A stretch of 19,106 nt of DNA, taken from assembly GCF_946885885.1 (NCBI RefSeq), contig NZ_CAMPHN010000083.1:1-19106 (forward strand), written 5' to 3'. This document shows positions 7,946 through 14,188 of this stretch, in pieces; within the stretch, counting starts at the first letter, position 1; the number at the start of each line of letters is the position of its first letter. The translations under genes and the position numbers were made by a program. Under the pieces are notes generated by a model, which saw only the letters and a program-made list of their open reading frames with translations, was not told the origin of the DNA and did no database searches. Source of the stretch: an uncultured Pseudomonas sp. (GTDB taxonomy: Bacteria; Pseudomonadota; Gammaproteobacteria; Pseudomonadales; Pseudomonadaceae).

Positions 7946-9049
7946 TTACAAATCCGCTAGCGGATGCTCGCTCTCCCATACGGCGGTGAAGTGCGCTTCG
8001 ATGACCTCGGGTGGAATCGCCGCCACATCCGGCCAATGCCAATGCGGTTGCTGATCCTTGTCGATCAGCCGCGCGCGCACGCCTTCGGGCAGTTCCGGGT
8101 GGCGGCAGCAGTTCAGGCTGATCGCGTATTCCATCTGGAACACCTGGGCCAGGGACAGATGTTTCGCCCGCTCGATCTGCTCCCAGACCAGATGCGCGCT
8201 CAACGGGCAGCCGCCGCCGAGGGTCTTGGCCGCGCGGGCCATCAGCAGGTCGCTGTCGTTGTGCAACGTCGTTAGCGCACGCCAGGCATGGGGCAGATCG
8301 GCCTGATCGAGCAGTTCGTCGATGCGTGCGCGCCGGGGCAGCCATTGGGCTTCCGGCAGCTGGGCGCGGGCTTCGTGTTCCAGGGCCTTGAGCAGGCTGT
8401 GCAGTTGCAATTGCGGCTGCGCCGCCCAATTCAGCTGGATCAGGCCTTCGAGCAGGTCGTCCTGTTGTTCGTCGAGCAGGAAACGGTCGGCCAGATCCAG
8501 GTCCAGTGCATCGCGGGCATTGATGCTGCTGGCGGTGAGGCCGAGAAACAGCCCGAGCTTGCCCGGCAGGCGGGCGAGGAACCAACTGCCGCCGACATCC
8601 GGGTACAGGCCGATATTGATTTCCGGCATGCCCAGGCGGCTGCTCGGGGTGACGATGCGCACGCCAGCGCCCTGCATCAAGCCCATGCCGCCGCCCAGCA
8701 CATGGCCATGAGCCCAGCAGATCAGCGGTTTCGGGTAGGTGTGGATGCGGTGATCGAGGCGGTATTCGTCGGCGAAGAAACGCCGCGCCAGGGGCGGCAC
8801 TTCGCCCGGGTGTTCGCGGCATTGCTGGGCCAGTCGCACCACATCGCCGCCGGCGCAGAAGGCCTTGGGGCCATTGCCGCGTAGCAGCACGCAGGCGATC
8901 GCGGGATCGTCCGCCCAGGCTTTGAGTTTGGCGTCCAGTGCCTCGATCATCGGCAGCGACAGGGCGTTCAGGCTCTTCTCGGCATCCAGGCTGGCGACGC
9001 CAATGCGCATGCCATGCAGGCTTGGACGTTCTTCGAAAATCATGTTCAT
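7946..9049 (-). CDS. 3-hydroxyisobutyryl-CoA hydrolase (enoyl-CoA hydratase/isomerase family)
   Basis: This 367-residue member of the crotonase fold should hydrolyse 3-hydroxyisobutyryl-CoA to free 3-hydroxyisobutyrate in valine breakdown. Crotonase motifs are GPKAFCAGGDV and the oxyanion-hole HGHVLGGGMGLM. E143 and D151 in MPEINIGLYPDVGGSWFL have the spacing of the catalytic Glu/Asp pair of human HIBCH (E169/D177); hydratases lack this PDVG motif. The length (far above the ~260 of hydratases) also fits HIBCH. I start it at the ATG at 9049 (MNMIFEERPSLHG), which has AAGG upstream. The frame stays open to 9163, but that extension is encoded by repeat DNA and is very unlike the family. It lies between the hydratase gene and mmsB in the pathway cluster. 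Confidence 0.92.
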   Translation of the reverse strand: MNMIFEERPSLHGMRIGVASLDAEKSLNALSLPMIEALDAKLKAWADDPAIACVLLRGNGPKAFCAGGDVVRLAQQCREHPGEVPPLARRFFADEYRLDHRIHTYPKPLICWAHGHVLGGGMGLMQGAGVRIVTPSSRLGMPEINIGLYPDVGGSWFLARLPGKLGLFLGLTASSINARDALDLDLADRFLLDEQQDDLLEGLIQLNWAAQPQLQLHSLLKALEHEARAQLPEAQWLPRRARIDELLDQADLPHAWRALTTLHNDSDLLMARAAKTLGGGCPLSAHLVWEQIERAKHLSLAQVFQMEYAISLNCCRHPELPEGVRARLIDKDQQPHWHWPDVAAIPPEVIEAHFTAVWESEHPLADL

Positions 9050-9079
9050 GGGGCAACCTTTGGTTGAAAAAAGCAGCTT

Positions 9080-9219
9080 CAAGCTGCAAGCCACAAGCTG
9101 CAAGTAAGAGCAGAAAAAGCAGAGCAAAAGCAAAAAAATTGACAGTGCTTGGGTAAGCGACACCCTGATCCGCTTGCCGCTTGCCGCTTGCCGCTTGCCG
9201 CTTGCCGCTTGCCGCTTGC
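9080..9219. repeat. Two opposed arrays of a 7-bp repeat (CAAGCnn) around an A-rich centre
   Basis: At 9080-9107 there are four heptads in a row: CAAGCTG, CAAGCCA, CAAGCTG, CAAGTAA. At 9171-9219 there are seven perfect copies of CGCTTGC, which on the other strand reads as (CAAGCGG)n, followed by a unit missing one T. The two arrays are therefore the same heptad theme in opposite orientation, about 63 bases apart, and could pair in RNA or single-stranded DNA. The centre is A-rich on the + strand (AAAAGCAAAAAAATTGACA). The whole block lies in the 179-base gap between the hydratase stop (9229) and the hydrolase start (9049), so it is in the leader of the hydrolase gene. Confidence 0.85.
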
Positions 9220-9228
9220 CGCTGCCGT

Positions 9229-10047
9229 TTATTTATTGCGCCACTGCGGTTCGCGCTTTTCCAGAAAGGCGTTAACCCCTTCGCGGGTGTCCGCGGCGTC
9301 GAACAGGTCGACGAAGCGCTCGCGCTCCTCGTTCAGCCAGGTGTTCGGGCTGCGTTCGCGGGCGCCCTGGATCAGTGGTTTGATGGTGCGTACCGCCACC
9401 GGGCTTTGCCGTGCCACCTTGGCCGCCAGCAGCAGGGCGTGGCCACGGGCTTCTCCGCTGTCCACCACTTGTTCGACCAAGCCGATGCGCAGCGCGGTTT
9501 CCGCGTCCAGGCGCTCGCCGCACAGGATCATGCGTTTGGCCCAGCCTTCGCCGACCAGCCAGGCCAGGTTCTGTGTGCCGCCGGCACAGGGCAGCAGGCC
9601 TACGGTGGCTTCCGGCAAGGCCATCTGCGCGTGGCGCTCGGCGATGCGGATATCGCAGGCCAGCGCGCACTCCAGGCCGCCGCCCATGGCATAACCGTTG
9701 ATCGCGGCGATCGATACCCCGCGAAAATCCCGCAGCGCCTCGAAGGCCTCGCCGAAGCGCCGGGCCATGTCGCGGGCGCGGGCCTTGTCGCCATCGGCGA
9801 ACAGCTTGAGGTCGGCACCAGCACTGAAGAACTTGCCGCCCTGGCCGGTAATCACCAGGGCATAAATGTCGTCGTCGCGGTTGAGGTGTTCGAGCAACTG
9901 CTTGAGGCCGATCAGCGAGTCGTGGTCCCAGGTATTGGCCGGCGGCTGATTGATGGTGATCAACGCGGTGTGGCCGTGCTTTTCCACGGTCAACTTGTGG
10001 GTCAGGTCGAATACGCCGGGATGGTAGGGTTCGATGGCGTAGCTCAT
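9229..10047 (-). CDS. Enoyl-CoA hydratase, probably methacrylyl-CoA hydration in valine breakdown
   Basis: This 272-residue crotonase-fold enzyme should hydrate methacrylyl-CoA to 3-hydroxyisobutyryl-CoA. Oxyanion-hole segments are GKFFSAGADLK (71-81) and NGYAMGGGLECALACD (117-132). The two catalytic glutamates E126 and E146 are 20 residues apart, as in rat mitochondrial hydratase (E144/E164), so it should be an active hydratase. I start it at the ATG at 10047 (MSYAIEPYHPGVFDL), which has AGGA 6 bases upstream. ATG codons further up at 10068 and 10083 are in frame, but 10083 is inside a hairpin repeat and both lack a better ribosome-binding site. It lies directly between the acyl-CoA dehydrogenase and hydrolase genes, matching reaction order. 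The substrate is inferred from context. Confidence 0.9.
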   Translation of the reverse strand: MSYAIEPYHPGVFDLTHKLTVEKHGHTALITINQPPANTWDHDSLIGLKQLLEHLNRDDDIYALVITGQGGKFFSAGADLKLFADGDKARARDMARRFGEAFEALRDFRGVSIAAINGYAMGGGLECALACDIRIAERHAQMALPEATVGLLPCAGGTQNLAWLVGEGWAKRMILCGERLDAETALRIGLVEQVVDSGEARGHALLLAAKVARQSPVAVRTIKPLIQGARERSPNTWLNEERERFVDLFDAADTREGVNAFLEKREPQWRNK

Positions 10048-10068
10048 AGGTGTCCTCGTGTCGGTCAT

Positions 10069-10118
10069 GTAGGGCGGGTGCAACCCGCCAAGCCAGCGGC
10101 GGGTCGCACCCGCCCTAC
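10069..10118. repeat. Strong hairpin repeat between the hydratase and dehydrogenase genes
   Basis: Arms at 10069-10089 and 10098-10118 are inverted copies with 20 of 21 bases matching (GTAGGGCGGGTGCAACCCGC against its complement), with an 8-base loop AAGCCAGC. It lies between the end of the dehydrogenase gene (10126) and the start of the hydratase gene (10047). It has no U-tract, so it is more likely a REP-like element or mRNA stabiliser than a terminator. Its sequence differs from the doublets around mmsB, so it is a separate family. Confidence 0.85.
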
Positions 10119-10125
10119 GAAAGGG

Positions 10126-11292
10126 TCATAGCAAGCGATCGAGCATGCCGCCCTGGTCGAGCAGGCGGCGGGCGATGATCACGCGCATGATTTCGTTGGT
10201 GCCTTCGAGTATCTGATGCACACGGCTGTCGCGTACCCAGCGCTCCAACGGGTAATCATTGAGATAACCGTAGCCGCCATGGAGTTGCAGCGCCTCATTG
10301 CACAGGTTGAAACAGTGGTCGGTGGCGAAGCGCTTGGCCATGGCGCAGTACAGGCTGGCCTCGCTGTGCTGGCGATCCAGCTTGTGCGCGGCCAGGCGCA
10401 CCATCTGCCGGCTGGCGGTGAGGTCGGTGAGCATGTCGGCCAACTTGAATTGCAGCGCTTGGAAATCGGCGAGCGGTTTGCCGAACTGCTTGCGCTCCTC
10501 CACATAGCGCAGCGATTGCTCCAGTGCCGCCTGGGCGGCGCCGAGCGAGCAACTGGCGATATTGATCCGGCCGCCGTCCAGGCCCTTCATCGCATAGACG
10601 AAACCCTGGCCTTCCGGGCCGATGCGGTTGCCGGCGGGGATGCGCACGCCTTCGAAGGTGATGGTGCGGGTCGGCTGCGCGCGCCAGCCCATCTTCAGCT
10701 CGTTGCGCCCGTACTTCACGCCCTCGGCGTCGGCCGGCACCAGGAAGCAGGAAATGCCCTTGGCACCGCTGTCCTCGCCGGTGCGCGCCATGACGATCAG
10801 CGCATCGGTGCTGCCTGCGCCGGAGATAAAGCACTTGCTGCCGTCCAGCACGTAGTGGTCGCCGTCACGCCGGGCGCGGGTGCGCAGGTGCGCGGCGTCG
10901 GAGCCGGCGTCCGGCTCGGTCAGGCAATAGGAGGCGAGCAGTTCGCCGCTGACCAGGCGCGGCAACCAGACGTCTTTCAACGCCTGGTCGGCGAAGGAGG
11001 CGAGCATCCACGAGGCCATGTTGTGAATGGTGAGGAACGCTGTGGTGGCGATGCAGCCGGCCGACAGTTGTTCGAAGATCAGCGAGGCGGACAGCCGGGA
11101 AAGCCCCAGGCCGCCGTCCTCTTCCTGGATATACAGGGCCAGATAACCCTGCTCGGCGGCGCGCTTGATCACATCGACCGGGAAGTGGTGGTCGCGGTCC
11201 CAGTCGGCGGCGTGGGGCGCCAGTTCGCGGCTGGCGAATTGGCGGGCGCTGTCCACCAGCAGGCGTTGTTCATCGCTGAGTTCGAAGTCCAT
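10126..11292 (-). CDS. Acyl-CoA dehydrogenase, probably isobutyryl-CoA dehydrogenase
   Basis: This 388-residue FAD enzyme should oxidise isobutyryl-CoA to methacrylyl-CoA, passing electrons to ETF. The N-terminal helical domain starts MDFELSDEQRLLVDSARQFA. The first family signature is ASYCLTEPDAGSDAAHLRTRA and the second is EALQLHGGYGYLNDYPLERW. The catalytic base is E363 in HQILEGTNEIMR, the position used in short- and medium-chain and isobutyryl-CoA enzymes (isovaleryl-CoA and long-chain enzymes use another place). The start at 11292 is set by AGGA in the 6-base gap from the preceding binding-protein gene, whose TGA overlaps that ribosome-binding site. Such tight spacing indicates translational coupling. 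The substrate is inferred from the surrounding valine genes; other short branched acyl-CoAs are possible. Confidence 0.9.
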   Translation of the reverse strand: MDFELSDEQRLLVDSARQFASRELAPHAADWDRDHHFPVDVIKRAAEQGYLALYIQEEDGGLGLSRLSASLIFEQLSAGCIATTAFLTIHNMASWMLASFADQALKDVWLPRLVSGELLASYCLTEPDAGSDAAHLRTRARRDGDHYVLDGSKCFISGAGSTDALIVMARTGEDSGAKGISCFLVPADAEGVKYGRNELKMGWRAQPTRTITFEGVRIPAGNRIGPEGQGFVYAMKGLDGGRINIASCSLGAAQAALEQSLRYVEERKQFGKPLADFQALQFKLADMLTDLTASRQMVRLAAHKLDRQHSEASLYCAMAKRFATDHCFNLCNEALQLHGGYGYLNDYPLERWVRDSRVHQILEGTNEIMRVIIARRLLDQGGMLDRLL

Positions 11293-11298
11293 AAGTCC

Positions 11299-12546
11299 TC
11301 ATTGCAGGGTCAGGGGTTGCCCAGCGGCGCGTCGCTCGGCCTGCCATTGGGCAAGTGTGGGCAATGCTTGGCTGGCGTCGAGACGATCGACGATCTCAAA
11401 GTAGTCCTGCTTGAGCGGGTCTTTGAGCACCTCGGCGCGGGTTTTCACTTTGACGACGTAGATCGTCTGCGCGTTCTGGTGATCGAAGGCTCGCCACTCT
11501 TGCGGGTCTTTGAGTAACTGGTAGCGGTGATTTTCCAGGGCTTTGATCAGCGCTTCGCTGTCCAGGCTCTTGGCCCGCTGGGCGGCGTCGGCCCACTGAT
11601 AGACGATGCTGTAAGCCGAGGCGGCGGAACTCGACGGGTACATCTCGTAGCGTTGACTGAAGGCTTTGACGAAGGCTTCGCCACGTGCGGATTTCTCCAG
11701 GGCCGGCACGCGCCAGGTCCAGGGTTCGGTGCCGAGCACCCCTTCCATCAAGCCGGGGCCGGCTTGTTCGACCATGCTTTGGGTCAGGTTCGGCGCGACC
11801 ACCTGCATGCGCGCGGTCAGGCCCAGGTCCTTGGCGATACGCATGGCGCGCACCAGATTCTCGCCGAACAGCACCAGCACCAAAATATCGGCCTGGCTCG
11901 CCTCGGCTTGCTTCAGGGCGTTGCTGTAATCGGTTAGGCGCGCGCCGGGGAAGGGCACCTTGGCGCTGGGATGCTTACCGGCGTCGTCGCTGCCGGTGGT
12001 CTGGCGCAGCGAACTCTCGGTGGTGTGGCCCCAGGTGTCGTCGGCGGTGACGTAGAAGTAGTTCTTGTTCGGCAGGTTCTTGCTCAGGTAGCCGCCAAGG
12101 GCGTGGGCGCTCATCCAGGCATTATCGCACTCGCGGAACATGTAGCGGTGGCCGTCCTTGCCGGTGGTGTCGTTGGAATGGGTGAGGGTGCCGAAATACA
12201 GCAGGCCATGCTGCGCCGCGCGCTTGCTGGCGGCGATCGCCACTGTGCTGGAGGCGCCGCCGAACAGCATGCTGACGCCTTCCGCGGCCAGCTTGTCGAC
12301 ATTGCGTACCGCCTTCGACGAGCGCGAAGCGGTGTCCTTGGTGGACAGGCGCAAGGGGCGGCCGAGCACGCCGCCTTGGGCGTTCAGTTCGTCGATGGCG
12401 AGTATCGCTCCACGCATCTGGGCCAATCCCTCTTCCTTGTACGGGCCGGTGCGCGGGTAGTTGAGGCCGAGGGTGATCGGCTCAGCAGCCTGCGCACAGG
12501 CGGTGATCCCGGCCCATAGGGCCAGGGTTGCAGTCAGTCGTTGCAT
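11299..12546 (-). CDS. Periplasmic ABC-type substrate-binding protein, branched-chain amino acid (type I) family, copy 1
   Basis: This 415-residue protein has a cleavable signal peptide (MQRLTATLALWAGITACAQA, then AEP) and the two-lobed type I periplasmic-binding fold seen in Leu/Ile/Val-binding and amide-binding proteins: ITLGLNYPRTGPYKEEG, AIDELNAQGGVLGRPLRL, then MLFGGASSTVAIAASKRAAQ around the ligand site. No permease or ATPase gene lies nearby in the window, so it is an orphan here. It may feed a transporter encoded elsewhere or act in sensing. Its stop overlaps the ribosome-binding site of the acyl-CoA dehydrogenase gene, so it is expressed with the valine enzymes. By eye it is about two-thirds identical to the next gene upstream. 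The start has GGGAG 5 bases upstream, buried in a leader hairpin. The ligand is unknown; valine or a branched-chain derivative is a guess from context. Confidence 0.85.
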   Translation of the reverse strand: MQRLTATLALWAGITACAQAAEPITLGLNYPRTGPYKEEGLAQMRGAILAIDELNAQGGVLGRPLRLSTKDTASRSSKAVRNVDKLAAEGVSMLFGGASSTVAIAASKRAAQHGLLYFGTLTHSNDTTGKDGHRYMFRECDNAWMSAHALGGYLSKNLPNKNYFYVTADDTWGHTTESSLRQTTGSDDAGKHPSAKVPFPGARLTDYSNALKQAEASQADILVLVLFGENLVRAMRIAKDLGLTARMQVVAPNLTQSMVEQAGPGLMEGVLGTEPWTWRVPALEKSARGEAFVKAFSQRYEMYPSSSAASAYSIVYQWADAAQRAKSLDSEALIKALENHRYQLLKDPQEWRAFDHQNAQTIYVVKVKTRAEVLKDPLKQDYFEIVDRLDASQALPTLAQWQAERRAAGQPLTLQ

Positions 12547-12551
12547 TACAG

Positions 12552-12580
12552 CTCCCTAGTTTTTGTTATAACTAGGAGAG
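12552..12580 (-). promoter_or_regulatory. Leader hairpin masking the ribosome-binding site of binding-protein copy 1
   Basis: On the transcribed strand CTCTCCTAGTT is followed by an 8-base loop and AACTAGGGAG, giving a 10-bp stem with one bulged base. The Shine-Dalgarno GGGAG is entirely inside the 3' arm, 5 bases before the ATG. The core CCTAGTT/AACTAGG pairing is perfect. It could reduce translation unless opened by another RNA, a ligand, a protein or temperature; at DNA level it could instead be an operator. Confidence 0.5.
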
Positions 12581-12690
12581 ATTTTACGCCACTAGACCTT
12601 TTGATGAGATCGTCTTTTGGCCTAACAGACCGCTCAAAAGCCCTGCATCGTCATGCTCGTCCCGGCTGCTACGCCGAGCGTTCAGTACGT

Positions 12691-12708
12691 GATAAATCCT
12701 CATTGCAG
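12691..12708 (-). repeat. Duplication scar: copied gene end plus ribosome-binding site
   Basis: The + strand at 12691-12708 (GATAAATCCTCATTGCAG) matches 11290-11307 (CATAAGTCCTCATTGCAG) at 16 of 18 bases, 1401 bases away. At 11290-11307 this sequence is the end of binding-protein copy 1 plus the ribosome-binding site and start codon of the dehydrogenase gene. At 12691-12708 the same non-coding part follows copy 2 but leads into no dehydrogenase gene. It therefore marks the edge of the duplicated unit. Confidence 0.75.
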
Positions 12709-13953
12709 CGTTATCGGCTGCCTGGCGTCGCGGCGTTCGGCTTGCCACTCGGCAAGGGAAGGGGCGGCCTGGTCGCCGCTCATGCGGTCGACGATTTCGA
12801 AATAATCCTGCTTGAAATGGTCTTTCATCACCTCGTCGCGCGACTTGACCTTCACGGCGTAGATGGTCTGCACGTTCTGGTGATCGAAGGCGCGCCATTC
12901 CTGCTCGCCCTTCAGCAGGCTGTAGCGGTGGCCTTCCAGGGCTTTGATCAGTGCTTCGCTGTCGAAGCTGTTGGCCCGCTTCGCCGCGTCGGCCCACTGA
13001 TGGACGATGCTGTAGGCCGAGGCGGCGGCGCTGGACGGGTACATGTCATAGCGCTCGCTGAAGTTTTTGACGAAGGCCATGCCGGTTGCGGATTTCTCCA
13101 GCTCGGGCACCCGCCAGGTCCAGGGTTCGGTGCCGATCACGCCTTGCATCACGCTGGGGCCGGCATCCTCGACCATGCTCTGGGTCAAATTGGGTACCAC
13201 GATCTGCATGCGTTTGTTCAGGCCCAGGCGATGGACGATACGCATGGCATGCACCATTTCTTCGCCGAACAGGATCAAGGCGAGCACTTCGGTATCACTT
13301 TCCGCAGCCCGGGCCAGCGCGTCCTGATAGTCGGACATGTGCGCGCCGGGGAAGGCCACCTTGACGCCGGGGTGGCGGGCCAGGTCGGCGCTGGCGGTGG
13401 CCTCGCGCAGGTCGTTTTCGGTGTTCAGCCCCCAGCTGTTGTCGGAGGTGACATAGAAGTAGCGTTTGTTCGGCAGCGTCTTGTGCAGGTACTGGCCGAG
13501 CACGCGGGCGCTCATCGAGGCGCTGTTGCTCTCGCGGAATATATAGCGGTGGCCATCCTTGCCGGTGGTGTCGTCGGAGTAGCTCAGGGCGCCGAAGTAG
13601 AGCAGGCCGCGCTGCCTGGCCCGCTTGCCGGCGGCGCTGGAACTGGTGGAGCCGCCGGAACCGCCGAAGAGCATCACCGCGCCTTCGTTGGCCAACTCGT
13701 CGACGTTGTGCACGGCTTTTTCCGGGCGCGAGGCGTCGTCCCGGCTGGAAATCCGCAGTGGTCGGCCGAGTACGCCGCCTTGGGCGTTCAGCTCGTCGAT
13801 GGCAAGTAGAGCGCCACGCATCTGTGCCAATCCCTCTTCCTTATAAGTGCCGGTGTGCGGATAGTTGAGCCCGAGGGTGACGGGCTCGGCGGCTTGCGCA
13901 CCAGTGTTCAGCCCTGCCCAGCAGACCAAAGTGGCAAGGGTTTTCGATTTCAT
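12700..13953 (-). CDS. Periplasmic ABC-type substrate-binding protein, branched-chain amino acid (type I) family, copy 2
   Basis: This 417-residue paralogue of the next gene downstream has a signal peptide ending TGAQA, then AEP. Blocks identical or nearly so in both copies include LGLNYP, YKEEGLAQMRGA, AIDELNAQGGVLGRPLR, DTTGKDGHRY, GTEPWTWRVP and QEWRAFDHQN. They differ most in the region MLFGGSGGSTSSSAAGKRARQ, where copy 2 has an inserted residue and a Ser/Gly-rich stretch in place of TVAIAASKRAAQ. This is near the expected ligand cleft, so ligand preference may have diverged. No transporter genes adjoin it. The start has GGGGAG 7 bases upstream, held in a leader hairpin. It lies 235 bases beyond the mmsA stop and 153 bases before copy 1, so it may have its own promoter as well as readthrough from mmsA. 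Confidence 0.85.
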   Translation of the reverse strand: MKSKTLATLVCWAGLNTGAQAAEPVTLGLNYPHTGTYKEEGLAQMRGALLAIDELNAQGGVLGRPLRISSRDDASRPEKAVHNVDELANEGAVMLFGGSGGSTSSSAAGKRARQRGLLYFGALSYSDDTTGKDGHRYIFRESNSASMSARVLGQYLHKTLPNKRYFYVTSDNSWGLNTENDLREATASADLARHPGVKVAFPGAHMSDYQDALARAAESDTEVLALILFGEEMVHAMRIVHRLGLNKRMQIVVPNLTQSMVEDAGPSVMQGVIGTEPWTWRVPELEKSATGMAFVKNFSERYDMYPSSAAASAYSIVHQWADAAKRANSFDSEALIKALEGHRYSLLKGEQEWRAFDHQNVQTIYAVKVKSRDEVMKDHFKQDYFEIVDRMSGDQAAPSLAEWQAERRDARQPITLQ

Positions 13954-13955
13954 AA

Positions 13956-13994
13956 AAGTGCTCCCCGTTGTGGTTGTCCAATTGGGGAGCGCTT
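13956..13994 (-). promoter_or_regulatory. Leader hairpin masking the ribosome-binding site of binding-protein copy 2
   Basis: On the transcribed strand AAGCGCTCCCC pairs with GGGGAGCACTT (10 of 11 positions) across a 17-base loop. The Shine-Dalgarno GGGGAG is the start of the 3' arm, 7 bases before the ATG. The sequence differs from the copy 1 leader but the layout is the same: the ribosome-binding site is in the 3' arm of a hairpin directly before the start. Confidence 0.5.
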
Positions 13995-14070
13995 GTACGC
14001 TGTAACCTATATTTGCTGCATCTCATTTGTCCCGAGGCTGCGAACCATCGCACTTGCCGTTCGTAAGTTT

Positions 14071-14082
14071 GTACGTACGTAC
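14071..14082. other. Perfect 12-bp palindrome upstream of binding-protein copy 2
   Basis: GTACGTACGTAC is fully self-complementary and consists of a repeated GTAC. It lies in the 235-base gap between the mmsA stop and binding-protein copy 2, about 118 bases before the latter's ATG. It may be an operator half-site array for a dimeric regulator, but no known consensus is recognised. Nothing else in this gap suggests a gene. Confidence 0.4.
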
Positions 14083-14188
14083 CTGATTTTCATGCGGAAA
14101 ACGGCCGATTCGATCGCTCTGCGCACGCCCTTGAAGGGGGCTGCCGCCGAGCGGAAACGCTCCGCCAGAACCGCTCGCATATCTGTTT

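Noticed and set aside
9050..9163. N-terminal extension of the hydrolase starting at 9163, rich in hydrophobic residues like a signal peptide
   Set aside because: It is translated heptad-repeat DNA; the family starts near MNMIFEERPS, and the ATG at 9049 has its own ribosome-binding site.
9130..9165. Possible intrinsic terminator after the hydratase gene (GGGT..ACCC then a T-run on the minus strand)
   Set aside because: The stem is only 4 bp and the T-run is about 11 bases away, which is a poor terminator.
9171..9219. CRISPR-like repeat array
   Set aside because: Units are 7 bp with no spacers and no cas genes are present.
10048..10083. Longer hydratase starting at 10083
   Set aside because: The start lies inside the 10069-10118 hairpin repeat, and ATG 10047 has AGGA at good spacing.
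9149..10131. Rightward reading frames starting with repeated PLAACRL
   Set aside because: They arise from the 7-bp repeat and then run antisense through the hydratase gene; no family features.
10216..11517. 433-codon rightward frame opposite the dehydrogenase
   Set aside because: Antisense to a complete acyl-CoA dehydrogenase; no domain, and it crosses into the next gene.
12541..13809. 422-codon rightward frame opposite binding-protein copy 2
   Set aside because: Antisense to a clear family member; the similar shadow opposite copy 1 is explained by the duplication.
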